A stretch of DNA of 64,000 nt from Aquibacillus salsiterrae (GTDB taxonomy: Bacteria; Bacillota; Bacilli; Bacillales; Amphibacillaceae). The notes under the pieces were generated by a model, which was not told where the DNA came from, did no database searches, and saw nothing but the letters and a program-made list of their open reading frames with translations. The position numbers were made by a program, and so were the translations under genes. Shown here in pieces: positions 8,598 to 16,719 of this stretch. Each line of letters starts with the position of its first letter. The first letter of the stretch is position 1. The stretch is taken from NCBI RefSeq assembly GCF_028416595.1, contig NZ_JAMQKC010000001.1, forward strand, positions 124,001-188,000. Direction: 5' to 3'.

Positions 8598-9236
8598 TTA
8601 TTTGTATATCCAATTAATAACGATTTGCATCGCCTCATTAGAAATAAATGCTTCGATCATCGAGGCAATAACAGCAAGACCAATTAAGGAAATGAACAAA
8701 CTCATATAACGGACGAAAGGCTGAATAATTGGTTGATGCATCTTTCTGCTAAAAAGTTTTTGTAAAAGAGATAAAGAAAAAATCATCGCCAAACTGCCTG
8801 CAATTAAATACGTTGGAATAACAATTAAATTTTGAGGTGCAATTGATGCTGTAGCAAAAATTAATCCTTGCCAACCCATTTGGTTTACAAAAAAGCCAAC
8901 AGAAAAGCCAACCACAAGACCTTTGACAAATAATAATATCCAAATAATCGGTAACCCGATAATCGATAATCCAAGGACAAACAACAGCATAAGATAACTG
9001 AAATGATAGAAGAAGGTATTCTTTAACATTTCTTGTTTGCTTACGGTTGTTCCATCAACAATTTGACCAAAAAACCTATCTAAATAAAAGAATAAATCTT
9101 CCTTTTGTACAAAGTTCATACTGTTAACAATAATTGCTCCGAAAATTATTCCAATTAAAAATAAAATTATCATAAAAAAGTAAATGGATGCATGCTTAGT
9201 TAAATGGTCCTGAATACTATGACTACTTTTGTACAT
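8598..9236 (-). CDS. spoIIM: Stage II sporulation protein M
   Basis: Integral membrane protein of the SpoIID-SpoIIM-SpoIIP complex that remodels septal peptidoglycan during engulfment. The 212 residues hold about five hydrophobic helices in the SpoIIM/DUF95 pattern, with the conserved segment FVKGLVVGFSVGFFVNQMGW near 102-121 followed by APQNLIVIPTYLIAG. Length is close to B. subtilis SpoIIM (about 214). It sits between fur and the EndoQ-like gene as in related genomes. Confidence 0.92.
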   Translation of the reverse strand: MYKSSHSIQDHLTKHASIYFFMIILFLIGIIFGAIIVNSMNFVQKEDLFFYLDRFFGQIVDGTTVSKQEMLKNTFFYHFSYLMLLFVLGLSIIGLPIIWILLFVKGLVVGFSVGFFVNQMGWQGLIFATASIAPQNLIVIPTYLIAGSLAMIFSLSLLQKLFSRKMHQPIIQPFVRYMSLFISLIGLAVIASMIEAFISNEAMQIVINWIYK

Positions 9237-9321
9237 TGATATCCCCCGTTCTACTAATAAAACTATCGGTATTAGTTAGAATCTATGAGATATAGACAAT
9301 AAATAGACCACAAAAAAGTGA

Positions 9322-10473
9322 TTAATCGTCTGTTACCTTTCCGTACTTCCCTCCACCACCTGCAGCAATTGGCAAAATCCCTTTTCGCATCGCTACAATT
9401 GCCTTAGCGATTTTCTCACCTGAAACCCCACTGATTTCCTGTTCGGAGGCACGATGAATCACATTCATTTCGGTTTTGAAATGATCGATTAAACGTTGAT
9501 ACGTTTTGGGACCAAGTGTCGGGATATACTCTAACGGAACTTGATGGATGTAACGCGGACGGTCACTGGGCGCTTGTACGCCATCTGCTAGTTCGGTAAT
9601 TCTATCGGCTACTCCTTTTATCCAGCTTTTTGTCGGACACAAACAGTCTTGTCTTGATTTTTCACATTTCTTGCACACGGTTGTATAATATTTTCCTAAT
9701 AACGGATTCATACCATAGTTCTCGACAATCTTTCTGCCATTTACGTGATGAAGCGTCCACTCAAGTTCTTTGAAAGTCGCGTCCTGCATCATTAATTTTT
9801 GATATTCCCTGGCAATCTTCGGTAAAGAATGTGCATCCGAATTAGTCAAGAAAGAATAGCGGTGCAGTTCACTTATTTTGTCGGCCATCGACGTATCAGA
9901 GCTAAGGCCAAGTTCGATTGCATCAATTAAATCCGGATCAAACACCTCTTTGACAGAAGCAGTAACACCTTTTCCAAACAAACTCTTATACGGGGTAAAC
10001 ACGTGCGCTGGAATGAATAAGCCACCTAACTCTTTCACTTTGTATTGTAGCTCTTTCCCTGTTCCATAGTAGCGTTGCGAACTTAACGTTATATTTGTCA
10101 TTCGTTCTGACAGCCAGTTGGTGAAAACCTTCATTTGTTTTAATGTAGGTAAAAAACAAAGGACATGAATTGGCCCTTTGCATTGGTCATCATAAATTTC
10201 TATTTCGGACCCAAGTAACAGTGTTACCTGTTCAAACCTAATCCCACCATCTAGTAACTCCCTTGCATGACCTCTTGCTAGTAGTGTGTCTATTTCTGCT
10301 TGAACAGCCGGAACGTGACAATCAATCACCCCAATTAATTCAAGTCCTTTTACCCTACTTGATTCTTTTAGAATGTTAGTCAATGTCAGTGATTTAGAAC
10401 CAGTAATTTTAACTGACTTTCCATTTTGATCCCTTCCAATATGGATATGAAGGTCAGCAAAGAAAACTTTCAC
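9322..10473 (-). CDS. Endonuclease Q-like PHP-domain protein (YqxK family)
   Basis: A 383-residue protein with an N-terminal PHP metal-binding domain (FFADLHIHIG at 4-13, VIDCHVPAV near 48-56, SNSDAHS-like TNSDAHSLP near 211-219). A cysteine cluster (CKKCEKSRQDCLCP, about 268-281) and a C-terminal helix-hairpin-helix region (IPTLGPKTYQRLI, then ISGVSGEKIAKAI) follow. This architecture is that of EndoQ, which nicks DNA 5' of deaminated bases such as uracil and hypoxanthine. Activity in this protein is inferred. It starts one base after the nudF stop, so the two are co-transcribed. Confidence 0.8.
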   Translation of the reverse strand: MKVFFADLHIHIGRDQNGKSVKITGSKSLTLTNILKESSRVKGLELIGVIDCHVPAVQAEIDTLLARGHARELLDGGIRFEQVTLLLGSEIEIYDDQCKGPIHVLCFLPTLKQMKVFTNWLSERMTNITLSSQRYYGTGKELQYKVKELGGLFIPAHVFTPYKSLFGKGVTASVKEVFDPDLIDAIELGLSSDTSMADKISELHRYSFLTNSDAHSLPKIAREYQKLMMQDATFKELEWTLHHVNGRKIVENYGMNPLLGKYYTTVCKKCEKSRQDCLCPTKSWIKGVADRITELADGVQAPSDRPRYIHQVPLEYIPTLGPKTYQRLIDHFKTEMNVIHRASEQEISGVSGEKIAKAIVAMRKGILPIAAGGGGKYGKVTDD

Positions 10474-10474
10474 G

Positions 10475-11020
10475 TTACCTCATTCCTTTAAGCTTTAAAT
10501 AATTTATCGCATAAGCTGTTTTGGCATCATGAATTTTTTGTTGTTCCATATAGCTTTCTGCTTCTTGTAAAGAAAGCTCTACTAGTTCGACAAATTCATC
10601 TTCATCCAATCCTTTTGGTGTATCAAGTGGAATTAATTTGTCTGTATAATAGATATATATAAGTTCATCTGCAAAGCCTGGTGATGTATAAAAACTTGTC
10701 ACCAACTCTAACTTATCGGTTGTATAGCCTGTCTCTTCCTCAAGCTCGCGCTTTGCCGATACTTCAGGTTTTTCACCAGGCTCAAGTTTCCCAGCTGGGA
10801 TCTCGACTAAATTTTTCTCGAGTGGTTTACGAAATTGTTCCACAAAAATAATTTTATTTTCATCTGTAATTGCAATGACAGCAACGGCACCTGGATGTTT
10901 CACTAGTTCGCGCTTGGAAGTTTTCCCATTAGGAAGGCTTACCTCATCTACTTGTACATTGATAATCTTTCCTTGATAAATCGATTTTGTATTAATGGTT
11001 TTTTCTTCAAAATTGGCCAT
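10475..11020 (-). CDS. nudF: ADP-ribose pyrophosphatase (Nudix hydrolase)
   Basis: Hydrolyses ADP-ribose to AMP and ribose 5-phosphate. The Nudix box is intact: GKLEPGEKPEVSAKRELEEE then TGY, fitting G-x5-E-x7-REU-x-EE-x-GU (about 77-99). The start at 11020 follows GGAGGG by 8 bases; an upstream in-frame ATG overlaps that site and gives a non-homologous extension. Length is 181, as for B. subtilis NudF. It heads the nudF-EndoQ-like pair. The +strand neighbour yqkF is divergent. Confidence 0.92.
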   Translation of the reverse strand: MANFEEKTINTKSIYQGKIINVQVDEVSLPNGKTSKRELVKHPGAVAVIAITDENKIIFVEQFRKPLEKNLVEIPAGKLEPGEKPEVSAKRELEEETGYTTDKLELVTSFYTSPGFADELIYIYYTDKLIPLDTPKGLDEDEFVELVELSLQEAESYMEQQKIHDAKTAYAINYLKLKGMR

Positions 11021-11099
11021 TATCAAACCCTCCATATGTCTTTGTTTTTCCTGCTCTACTTGTAACACCCATTTATTTTACCATTTTTCTAACTAACTA

Positions 11100-11202
11100 T
11101 TAAGAAAAGCAAAAGCGCCTTGGTCAGTCTAAGGCAAGCTTAAGCGGGCTAGAAAGTGGAGTAGGCAACTAATGTATTTTCTTATCTATCAAATAGGCTA
11201 CT
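11100..11202 (+). repeat. Dispersed intergenic repeat, copy A
   Basis: Begins AAGAAAAGCAAAAGCGCCTT, continues with GGTCAGTCTAAGGCAAGC, a GCTAGA-like core, and ends in TTTTCTTATCTAT. The same blocks recur at 34788, 37238, 43502 and elsewhere. It lies in the nudF/yqkF intergenic region and holds no open frame. Confidence 0.6.
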
Positions 11203-11292
11203 ACAATTGGTTATGATTCACATTTGTTGTATTTGTCATTCGTTATTTTTACAATGGAAATGGAAACTAATTAAAAAAGGATGATTTTACTC

Positions 11293-12210
11293 GTGAAGAA
11301 AAATAGATTAGGAAATTCTGAGTTATATGTGTCAGAGTTAGGACTAGGCTGTATGTCACTTGGAACTGACCAACATACAGCAAGTGAAATCATTGACCAA
11401 GCGCTTGATGCAGGAATTAATTATTTGGATACAGCTGATCTATATGACCATGGGATAAATGAAGAAATTATTGGACAAGCATTAAAAGGCAACCGCAATC
11501 AAATCATCCTAGCGACGAAAGTAGGTAACCATTTAAAGGAAGATGGCACATGGTTTTGGGACCCGTCTAAACACTATATTAAAAACCAAGTCAAAAATAG
11601 TCTTCGTCGTCTACAAACGGATTATATTGACCTATATCAGCTCCACGGAGGGGCAACGGAAGACCCAATCGATGAGACAATCGAAGCGTTTGAAGAACTT
11701 GTTGCAGAAGGAGTTATTCGTTATTATGGCATTTCGTCGATAAGACCTAATGTTATTCGTGAATATGTTAGAAAGTCAAACATCGTTAGTGTCATGACAC
11801 AATACAGTTTATTGGACCGACGACCAGAAGAAGAAACACTAGACTTGTTAGAAAAGAATAATATTAGCGTAGTTGCTAGGGGGCCATTAGCTAAGGGCAT
11901 GTTAAGTGACCAAAGCGAGAAAGCCGTGAAAGAAAAAGGGATAAATGGATACTTAGACTACTCGTATCAAGAATTGTTATCTATCCAACAAAAATTAGCC
12001 GCCTCCACACCGAATGAAGTGTCGATGACAGCACAGTCGTTAAACTATGTCCTTAACCGAAAAGTCGTAGCAAGCGCCATTTTTGGAGCAAGCTCTGTTG
12101 AACAGTTGACAAATAACTTAAATTACCTGCAAGCGGAACCAATACAGCAGGAACAGGTTGAATTATTACAGCAAATTACGAAAGCAAATAAATATGAGCA
12201 ACACAGATAA
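11293..12210 (+). CDS. yqkF: Aldo/keto reductase, YqkF family
   Basis: NAD(P)H-dependent aldo/keto reductase of about 305 residues; substrate unknown. The fold's catalytic tetrad is visible: Asp in YLDTADLYDHG (about 46-56, with the Tyr nearby), Lys in ILATKVGN and His in YQLHGGATED. The GLGCMSLGTD N-terminus and SSIRPNVIREYV segment match B. subtilis YqkF. GTG at 11293 was chosen: AAAGGATG sits about 9 bases before it, whereas the ATG at 11281 overlaps that site. It is convergent with yqkE and divergent from nudF, as in B. subtilis. Confidence 0.85.
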   Translation: MKKNRLGNSELYVSELGLGCMSLGTDQHTASEIIDQALDAGINYLDTADLYDHGINEEIIGQALKGNRNQIILATKVGNHLKEDGTWFWDPSKHYIKNQVKNSLRRLQTDYIDLYQLHGGATEDPIDETIEAFEELVAEGVIRYYGISSIRPNVIREYVRKSNIVSVMTQYSLLDRRPEEETLDLLEKNNISVVARGPLAKGMLSDQSEKAVKEKGINGYLDYSYQELLSIQQKLAASTPNEVSMTAQSLNYVLNRKVVASAIFGASSVEQLTNNLNYLQAEPIQQEQVELLQQITKANKYEQHR

Positions 12211-12237
12211 TCGTGCGAGCAAGTTTAACTAACCTTT

Positions 12238-12287
12238 GGGGAGAATACCAGGGACTTACACACGGAAAAGCCCCTAGTATTCTCCCC
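12238..12287. repeat. Large imperfect hairpin, no T-tract
   Basis: GGGGAGAATACCAGGG pairs with CCCTAGTATTCTCCCC (one mismatch, 18-base loop). It lies between the convergent yqkF and yqkE, just before a canonical terminator, but has no T run on either side. Function unknown. Confidence 0.6.
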
Positions 12288-12300
12288 CACGCAAACAAGA

Positions 12301-12330
12301 AAAGCGCAAGTCGCGACTTGCGCTTTTCTA
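12301..12330. terminator. Bidirectional terminator between yqkF and yqkE
   Basis: A 28-bp perfect palindrome (12301-12328) starting AAAAGCGCAAGTCG, with A/T flanks giving T runs on both strands. It overlaps the yqkE stop codon. Its left half equals the start of the dispersed repeat seen at 51752 and 59754, so the repeat may have supplied the terminator. Confidence 0.8.
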
Positions 12331-12558
12331 TTTGAATTTTCTCCAGTCCATTTCACTTTCATTAAATAGTTCTTCAAAGCTTTTATTTTTTTCCTTTCGC
12401 TTTCTTTCTTCGATTCGCTCTTTACGTTCTTGTTCTTTTTGTTGCTCATCTCGTTGTTTTAATGTTTGCTTTTTTGAAGAAAGTTTAGCCAAAACGTCAT
12501 CATTTAACAAATGACGTAATGTATTTTCAGTTTCTTCTTTATTTTTCTTCTTTTTCAT
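12328..12558 (-). CDS. yqkE: Small charged protein, YqkE family (DUF3886)
   Basis: 76-residue, highly charged protein, mostly one predicted helix or coiled coil (KKQTLKQRDEQQKEQERKER, then EERKRKEKNKS). It ends FNESEMDWRKFK, which recalls B. subtilis YqkE. Function is unknown. The ATG at 12558 has AAAGGTG 6 bases upstream. It overlaps the 3' end of the HesB-like gene by 20 bases, implying translational coupling to that gene. Confidence 0.7.
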   Translation of the reverse strand: MKKKKNKEETENTLRHLLNDDVLAKLSSKKQTLKQRDEQQKEQERKERIEERKRKEKNKSFEELFNESEMDWRKFK

Positions 12559-12886
12559 TCTTATCACCTTTTACTAAATCACCAACTGGGATTATTGGAT
12601 TTAATACACCTTCAGGACTTGATAACCGAAAAGCTTGATTCGTGTAATCGAGCTTCATTTTTTCAGCAAGAAATGTTGCTTGTTGACGATGAACAATCAC
12701 ATGAAAATCATCGTTTTCTACGACATCGAATGTTTCTTTCTTTTTATCCGTTAACCTAACGGATGGAACTCCACTAAGTGCTCAACCACAATCCTCTGTA
12801 TCCCAATACAACCAAAGGTATTTATGATGAGGCGACTTCCACTGCTTGATAACTTCTTTTGCCTTTTGGGTAATTATTAGTTCCAT
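12539..12886 (-). CDS. yqkB: HesB/IscA-like protein (YqkB family) with in-frame TGA at codon 35: candidate selenoprotein
   Basis: 115 codons from ATG 12886 (GGTGG upstream) to TAA at 12541-12539. Codon 35 is TGA (12784-12782). Without it the frame is intact and reads as a HesB-like Fe-S protein: KYLWLYWDTEDCG, then stop/Sec, then ALSGVPSVRLTDKKK, and a C-terminal part with EKMKLDYTNQAFRLSSP. In relatives the motif is D-T-E-G-C-G-C, so TGA replaces the conserved cysteine (Cys35 of A-type carriers). A HesB-like family with Sec at that Cys is known (TIGR01911). A hairpin 17 bases on fits a bacterial SECIS. The alternatives are a recent nonsense mutation or a sequencing error. Overlap with yqkE favours active translation past the TGA. 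Confidence 0.65.
12746..12764 (-). promoter_or_regulatory. Candidate bacterial SECIS hairpin
   Basis: The minus strand reads ATCCGTTA-GGT-TAACGGAT: a perfect 8-bp stem with loop GGT. The loop's first G is 26 bases after the TGA. Published bacterial SECIS rules call for an apical loop about 16-37 bases downstream with a G in the first two loop positions; both hold. Three-base loops are at the short end, and function is inferred. Confidence 0.55.
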
Positions 12887-12928
12887 CTTCTCACCACCTT
12901 TTTATTTATCTTATGGGATGTTAAGGTG

Positions 12929-13720
12929 TCACTTTTTATTAAATTGTTTCTTTAAAAACCGCTCCATCAAACCAGGGAATAACTGATACAGCTTACTACC
13001 CGCATCCATCCATTTCGGCAGATTAATTTCTCTTTTTGGGGTGAACAGCGCATCAACCACTTTTATTGCAACGTCTTCCGGGTCTAACATAAATCTTTTT
13101 ACTGCCTGTTGGTAATTGCCTGATGGGTCTGCTACTGAAAAGAAATTAGTTTTGACAGGACCGATATTTACCGTAGTAACGAAAACACCTTTATCTTGAA
13201 CTTCTAAGCGGAGTCCGTTACTAAAACCTATTACTGCATGTTTTGTCGCACTATACACGGCTGATTTTGGTGTCGCAATTTTACCAGCTTGTGAACCAAT
13301 ATTAATGATATGCCCCCATTTATTTGAGACAAAGTGTGGTAACATTACTCGAACCCCTTCAATCATTGCAAGCACATTTAGCTGTATCATCATTTCGTTG
13401 TCTTCGTTCTTTGCTTCGTCTACATAATCGAATTTGCCAACCCCTGCGTTATTTATTAAGGCAGCGATTTGATTATTATTTTCCAACAAATGATCTAGCG
13501 CCTGACGATAAGAGTCTAGATTCGTTAGATCAACAACGTAATACTCGCAGTCAATTTGGTAGTCATCCCATATTTCTTGGTGAATCTTCGCCAACCTTTG
13601 TTCATTTCTAGCTAACATAATTGGGATCCCGCCGTGTTTTGCAATTTGCTTCGCTAGTTGTTCGCCAATACCAGAAGATGCTCCGGTAATGATAATCTTG
13701 TTATCTTTAATTAATGTCAT
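12929..13720 (-). CDS. yqjQ: Short-chain dehydrogenase/reductase, YqjQ family
   Basis: NAD(P)-dependent oxidoreductase of 263 residues, substrate unknown. The classical SDR motifs are present: TGASSGIG near 12-19, NNAG (ALINNAGVG) near 90, catalytic Ser in IINIGSQAG and YSATK (about 155-159). A PGPVKT-like NIGPVKTNF follows. The start at 13720 was chosen because it begins the Rossmann strand as in relatives; the longer frame has 27 unlikely extra residues. The ribosome binding site (GGGTGAT) is weak. Confidence 0.8.
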   Translation of the reverse strand: MTLIKDNKIIITGASSGIGEQLAKQIAKHGGIPIMLARNEQRLAKIHQEIWDDYQIDCEYYVVDLTNLDSYRQALDHLLENNNQIAALINNAGVGKFDYVDEAKNEDNEMMIQLNVLAMIEGVRVMLPHFVSNKWGHIINIGSQAGKIATPKSAVYSATKHAVIGFSNGLRLEVQDKGVFVTTVNIGPVKTNFFSVADPSGNYQQAVKRFMLDPEDVAIKVVDALFTPKREINLPKWMDAGSKLYQLFPGLMERFLKKQFNKK

Positions 13721-13899
13721 AGTTATCACCCATAAGAAGTTTATTAGTTTTATAATGCATGTAGTTGTTTTACCGATTGATATCGGCCTGTTGATGGACA
13801 AGCTAAATTTATGTCTAGCATCCTTCTTTTCCCCTTACAAATTGACTTTTGTGTAAAATTGTACCACAATCAATGAAGAATACCTATGTAAAGAGGTGA

Positions 13900-14637
13900 G
13901 TGAATCTGAAAACAATTATCTATGCACACCGTGGAGCTAGTAAACTAGCACCGGAAAATACGATGCCGGCATTTGAGCTTGCCTACAAGATGGGGGCAGA
14001 AGGTATCGAAACGGATGTTCAGTTAACAAAAGATAACGTCCCGGTTTTAATTCATGATGAAAACGTAAGACGAACAACAAACGGTACAGGATTTCTGCTT
14101 GATTATACATTAGCAGAATTAAAACAGCTAGATGCAGGGTCTTGGTTTTCTGACCAATACCGAGGTACCTCCATCCCAACCCTACATGAATTTTTGCAGT
14201 GGGTTCAAGATAAACATATCAAAATTAATTTAGAACTTAAAAATAATATTATAGATTACAAGGATTTAGAAAAAATTGTTTATGACCACCTAGAAGCCTT
14301 TAACTTACTTGACCGTACGGTGATATCAAGCTTTAACTCGGCAAGTATCCATCAAGTAGGGTTGATTGATGAATCGGTTACGACAGGATTTTTAACATCG
14401 CAAAAGATAAAGGATTTAATTGATTTTGCTAAAGACCAAGGTGCTAGAGGGTTACACATAAAGTATCGGATGCTAAATCCGTCTATAGTTAAAGAAGCAC
14501 ATCTTAATAATTTGTATGTAGCTGTCTATACTGTCAATAGACCAATTCAACTAAGACGTTGTTTTAGGTTAAGCTGTGATGCTATTTTTACAGATGTCCC
14601 AAACATCGCAAAACAAACGAGAGATATGCTCTCTTAA
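13900..14637 (+). CDS. Glycerophosphodiester phosphodiesterase (GDPD family)
   Basis: Cleaves glycerophosphodiesters to glycerol 3-phosphate and alcohol; cytosolic because no signal peptide is seen. The GDPD core is complete: IYAHRGASKLAPENT (about 7-21) with the metal/catalytic HR, EGIETDVQLTKD (E and D metal ligands), and the second catalytic His in VLIHDENVRRTT. The start is uncertain: GTG at 13900 sits only 3 bases after GAGG, and CTG at 13906 has better spacing. It is first of three +strand genes with namA and rnz. Confidence 0.85.
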   Translation: MNLKTIIYAHRGASKLAPENTMPAFELAYKMGAEGIETDVQLTKDNVPVLIHDENVRRTTNGTGFLLDYTLAELKQLDAGSWFSDQYRGTSIPTLHEFLQWVQDKHIKINLELKNNIIDYKDLEKIVYDHLEAFNLLDRTVISSFNSASIHQVGLIDESVTTGFLTSQKIKDLIDFAKDQGARGLHIKYRMLNPSIVKEAHLNNLYVAVYTVNRPIQLRRCFRLSCDAIFTDVPNIAKQTRDMLS

Positions 14638-14661
14638 CAACTAGTAATGGAGGATTTGAGT

Positions 14662-15687
14662 ATGGATAACAAATTATTTAGTCCTATCCATTTTGGTGAC
14701 GTGACATTAAAGAACAGAATTGTGATGTCGCCGATGTGTATGTATTCTTGTAAGCCAATGGATGGAACGGTGCAACCCTTTCACATTGCCCATTACGAAT
14801 CTAGGGCTGTTGGCCAAGTTGGGTTAGTCATGGTGGAAGCTACCGCAGTCCAGCCACAAGGTCGCATTTCTTATGAAGATCTAGGGATATGGGATGACCT
14901 CCATGTAGAAGGATTGAAGGAGATCACTAACAGAGTCCACGCCAACGGAGCAAAAAGTGCCATCCAGCTTGCCCATGCTGGTCGCAAAGCATCGTTAGCA
15001 GAGCCTATCTTTGCCCCAAGCGGGTTAGCTTTTAGCAAAGACTATCATGTTCCTAATGAAATGACGACAAAAGAGATAACAGAAACAATAAAGGCATTTA
15101 AAGACGGTGCAACGAGAGCAAAGCAAGCAGGGTTTGATATTCTTGAAATACATGGAGCACACGGGTATTTAATCAACCAGTTCCTTTCACCTTTAACAAA
15201 CAAAAGGCAGGATGAATACGGTGGTCCAAGGGAAAATCGATACCGGTTTCTTTCCGAAGTCATAGATGCAGTAAAATCCGTCTGGACTGGACCTATTTTT
15301 GTTAGACTTTCTGCCAATGAATACGACCCAAACGGTAATACTATGGACGATTTCATCTACTTCGCAAAACAATTAAAAAGGCAAGCAATCGATTTAATTG
15401 ATTGTAGTTCTGGAGGTGTTATTCCAGCTCCGGTCACCACCTATCCTTTGTATCAAGTCCCATTAGCTGAGACATTAAAAAAAGAAGCTGACATAGCTAC
15501 CGGTGCAGTTGGATTAATTACGACTGGATTACAAGCTGAAGAAATCATTCAAAATAATCGTGCAGATTTAGTATTTGTAGCCAGAGCCCTACTTCGTAAT
15601 CCGTATTGGGCAAAACAAGCAGCAGACGAACTAAACTATCCATTAGAAGCGCCAACACAATACGTTCGGGGCTGGCGTAATTCCTAA
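14662..15687 (+). CDS. namA: NADPH dehydrogenase NamA (old yellow enzyme, YqjM)
   Basis: FMN-dependent ene-reductase that reduces activated C=C bonds and nitro-compounds. The 341-residue TIM barrel shows MSPMCMYS near residue 23-30 (Cys that tunes the flavin), the catalytic HAGRKA segment, and [19 protein letters not shown] near 165-183. [12 protein letters not shown] and [13 protein letters not shown] follow. The start at 14662 has GGAGG 8 bases upstream. It lies 12 bases before rnz, so the two are co-transcribed. Strongly like B. subtilis YqjM (338 residues). Confidence 0.94.
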   Translation: MDNKLFSPIHFGDVTLKNRIVMSPMCMYSCKPMDGTVQPFHIAHYESRAVGQVGLVMVEATAVQPQGRISYEDLGIWDDLHVEGLKEITNRVHANGAKSAIQLAHAGRKASLAEPIFAPSGLAFSKDYHVPNEMTTKEITETIKAFKDGATRAKQAGFDILEIHGAHGYLINQFLSPLTNKRQDEYGGPRENRYRFLSEVIDAVKSVWTGPIFVRLSANEYDPNGNTMDDFIYFAKQLKRQAIDLIDCSSGGVIPAPVTTYPLYQVPLAETLKKEADIATGAVGLITTGLQAEEIIQNNRADLVFVARALLRNPYWAKQAADELNYPLEAPTQYVRGWRNS

Positions 15688-15699
15688 GGAGTGGCAGCA

Positions 15700-16620
15700 A
15701 TGAAATTAGTATTTCTTGGAACAGGTGCTGGAGTTCCATCAAAAGAAAGAAACGTATCCTCCATCGCTTTAGAAATGCAACAAGAGCAAAATAGTACATG
15801 GTTATTTGATTGCGGGGAAGCAACCCAACATCAAATATTGCGAACCCCCATAAAACCTAGAAAAGTAAATAAAATTTTCATCAGTCATCTACACGGAGAC
15901 CATATCTATGGATTGCCTGGTTTCTTAAGCAGTCGTTCGTTCCAAAACGGGGAAACACCGCTAACCATTTACGGCCCGGCAGGAATTGAAGCATATGTAA
16001 TGACTAGCCTTCGTGTTAGTGGGACAAATTTAACCTATCCATTACATATCAACGAAATAACGGACGGCACTATTTTTGAGGATGATTCTGTTAAAGTAGT
16101 TGCCAAAAAATTGGCTCACGGAATAACTAGCTTTGGCTTTCGTGTTGTTGAAAAGGATTTACCAGGACAGCTTTTACCAGAAAAGCTTAAAGCTTATGGA
16201 ATTGAGCCTGGTCCTATTTATCAAAAAATCAAACAAGCAGAGACATTGACACTAGATAATGGAACCGTATTGTACAGAAAAGACTTTATTGGCCCTGATA
16301 AGCCAGGAAGAATTGTTGCTATACTAGGGGATACGAGATATTTACCAGAAGTAGTCGGATTTGTTGAAGGGGCAGACGTTTTAGTGCACGAAGCTACTTT
16401 TTCTGGGAATGAGGATGATTTAGCTCATCGTTATTTTCATTCCACTACTAAACAAGCAGCAACCATTGCAATGGAGGCAAATGTCAAACAGTTATTCCTT
16501 ACCCATATATCGTCTAGGTACCAACAAGTTGATACACTACTCGACGAAGCAAAACAAATTTTTAAAAATAGTACCATTGCCTATGACTTTTTTGAAGCAG
16601 ACATCCCATCGAAACAGTAA
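15700..16620 (+). CDS. rnz: Ribonuclease Z
   Basis: Zinc endonuclease that matures tRNA 3' ends when CCA is absent from the gene. The 306-residue metallo-beta-lactamase fold has H63-L-H65-G-D67-H68, a further His in [11 protein letters not shown], Asp in ILGDTRY, and the late His in LTHISSRY. A flexible-arm insertion (about 150-180, [13 protein letters not shown]) is typical of the short RNase Z form. The ATG at 15700 has AAGGAG 9 bases upstream; the ORF's earlier GTG is too close. Confidence 0.95.
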   Translation: MKLVFLGTGAGVPSKERNVSSIALEMQQEQNSTWLFDCGEATQHQILRTPIKPRKVNKIFISHLHGDHIYGLPGFLSSRSFQNGETPLTIYGPAGIEAYVMTSLRVSGTNLTYPLHINEITDGTIFEDDSVKVVAKKLAHGITSFGFRVVEKDLPGQLLPEKLKAYGIEPGPIYQKIKQAETLTLDNGTVLYRKDFIGPDKPGRIVAILGDTRYLPEVVGFVEGADVLVHEATFSGNEDDLAHRYFHSTTKQAATIAMEANVKQLFLTHISSRYQQVDTLLDEAKQIFKNSTIAYDFFEADIPSKQ

Positions 16621-16679
16621 AATAGAGAACAGGACCCTCTTCCTTTTTTGATGAGTTAACAGAGGAATATAGAAAAAAT

Positions 16680-16719
16680 AAACAAGGGTGTATCAATTTT
16701 GGTGATATACCCTTGTTTA
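16680..16719. terminator. Bidirectional terminator between rnz and dinB
   Basis: AAACAAGGGTGTATCA pairs with TGATATACCCTTGTTT (one mismatch). A/T flanks give T runs both ways. It overlaps the dinB stop codon. Confidence 0.8.

Noticed and set aside
12328-12886. Reading the HesB-like region as a simple pseudogene
   Set aside because: Only one stop is present, at the very codon that is Cys in relatives, with a suitable hairpin and an overlapping downstream gene; a pseudogene would be expected to show more damage. It remains the main alternative.
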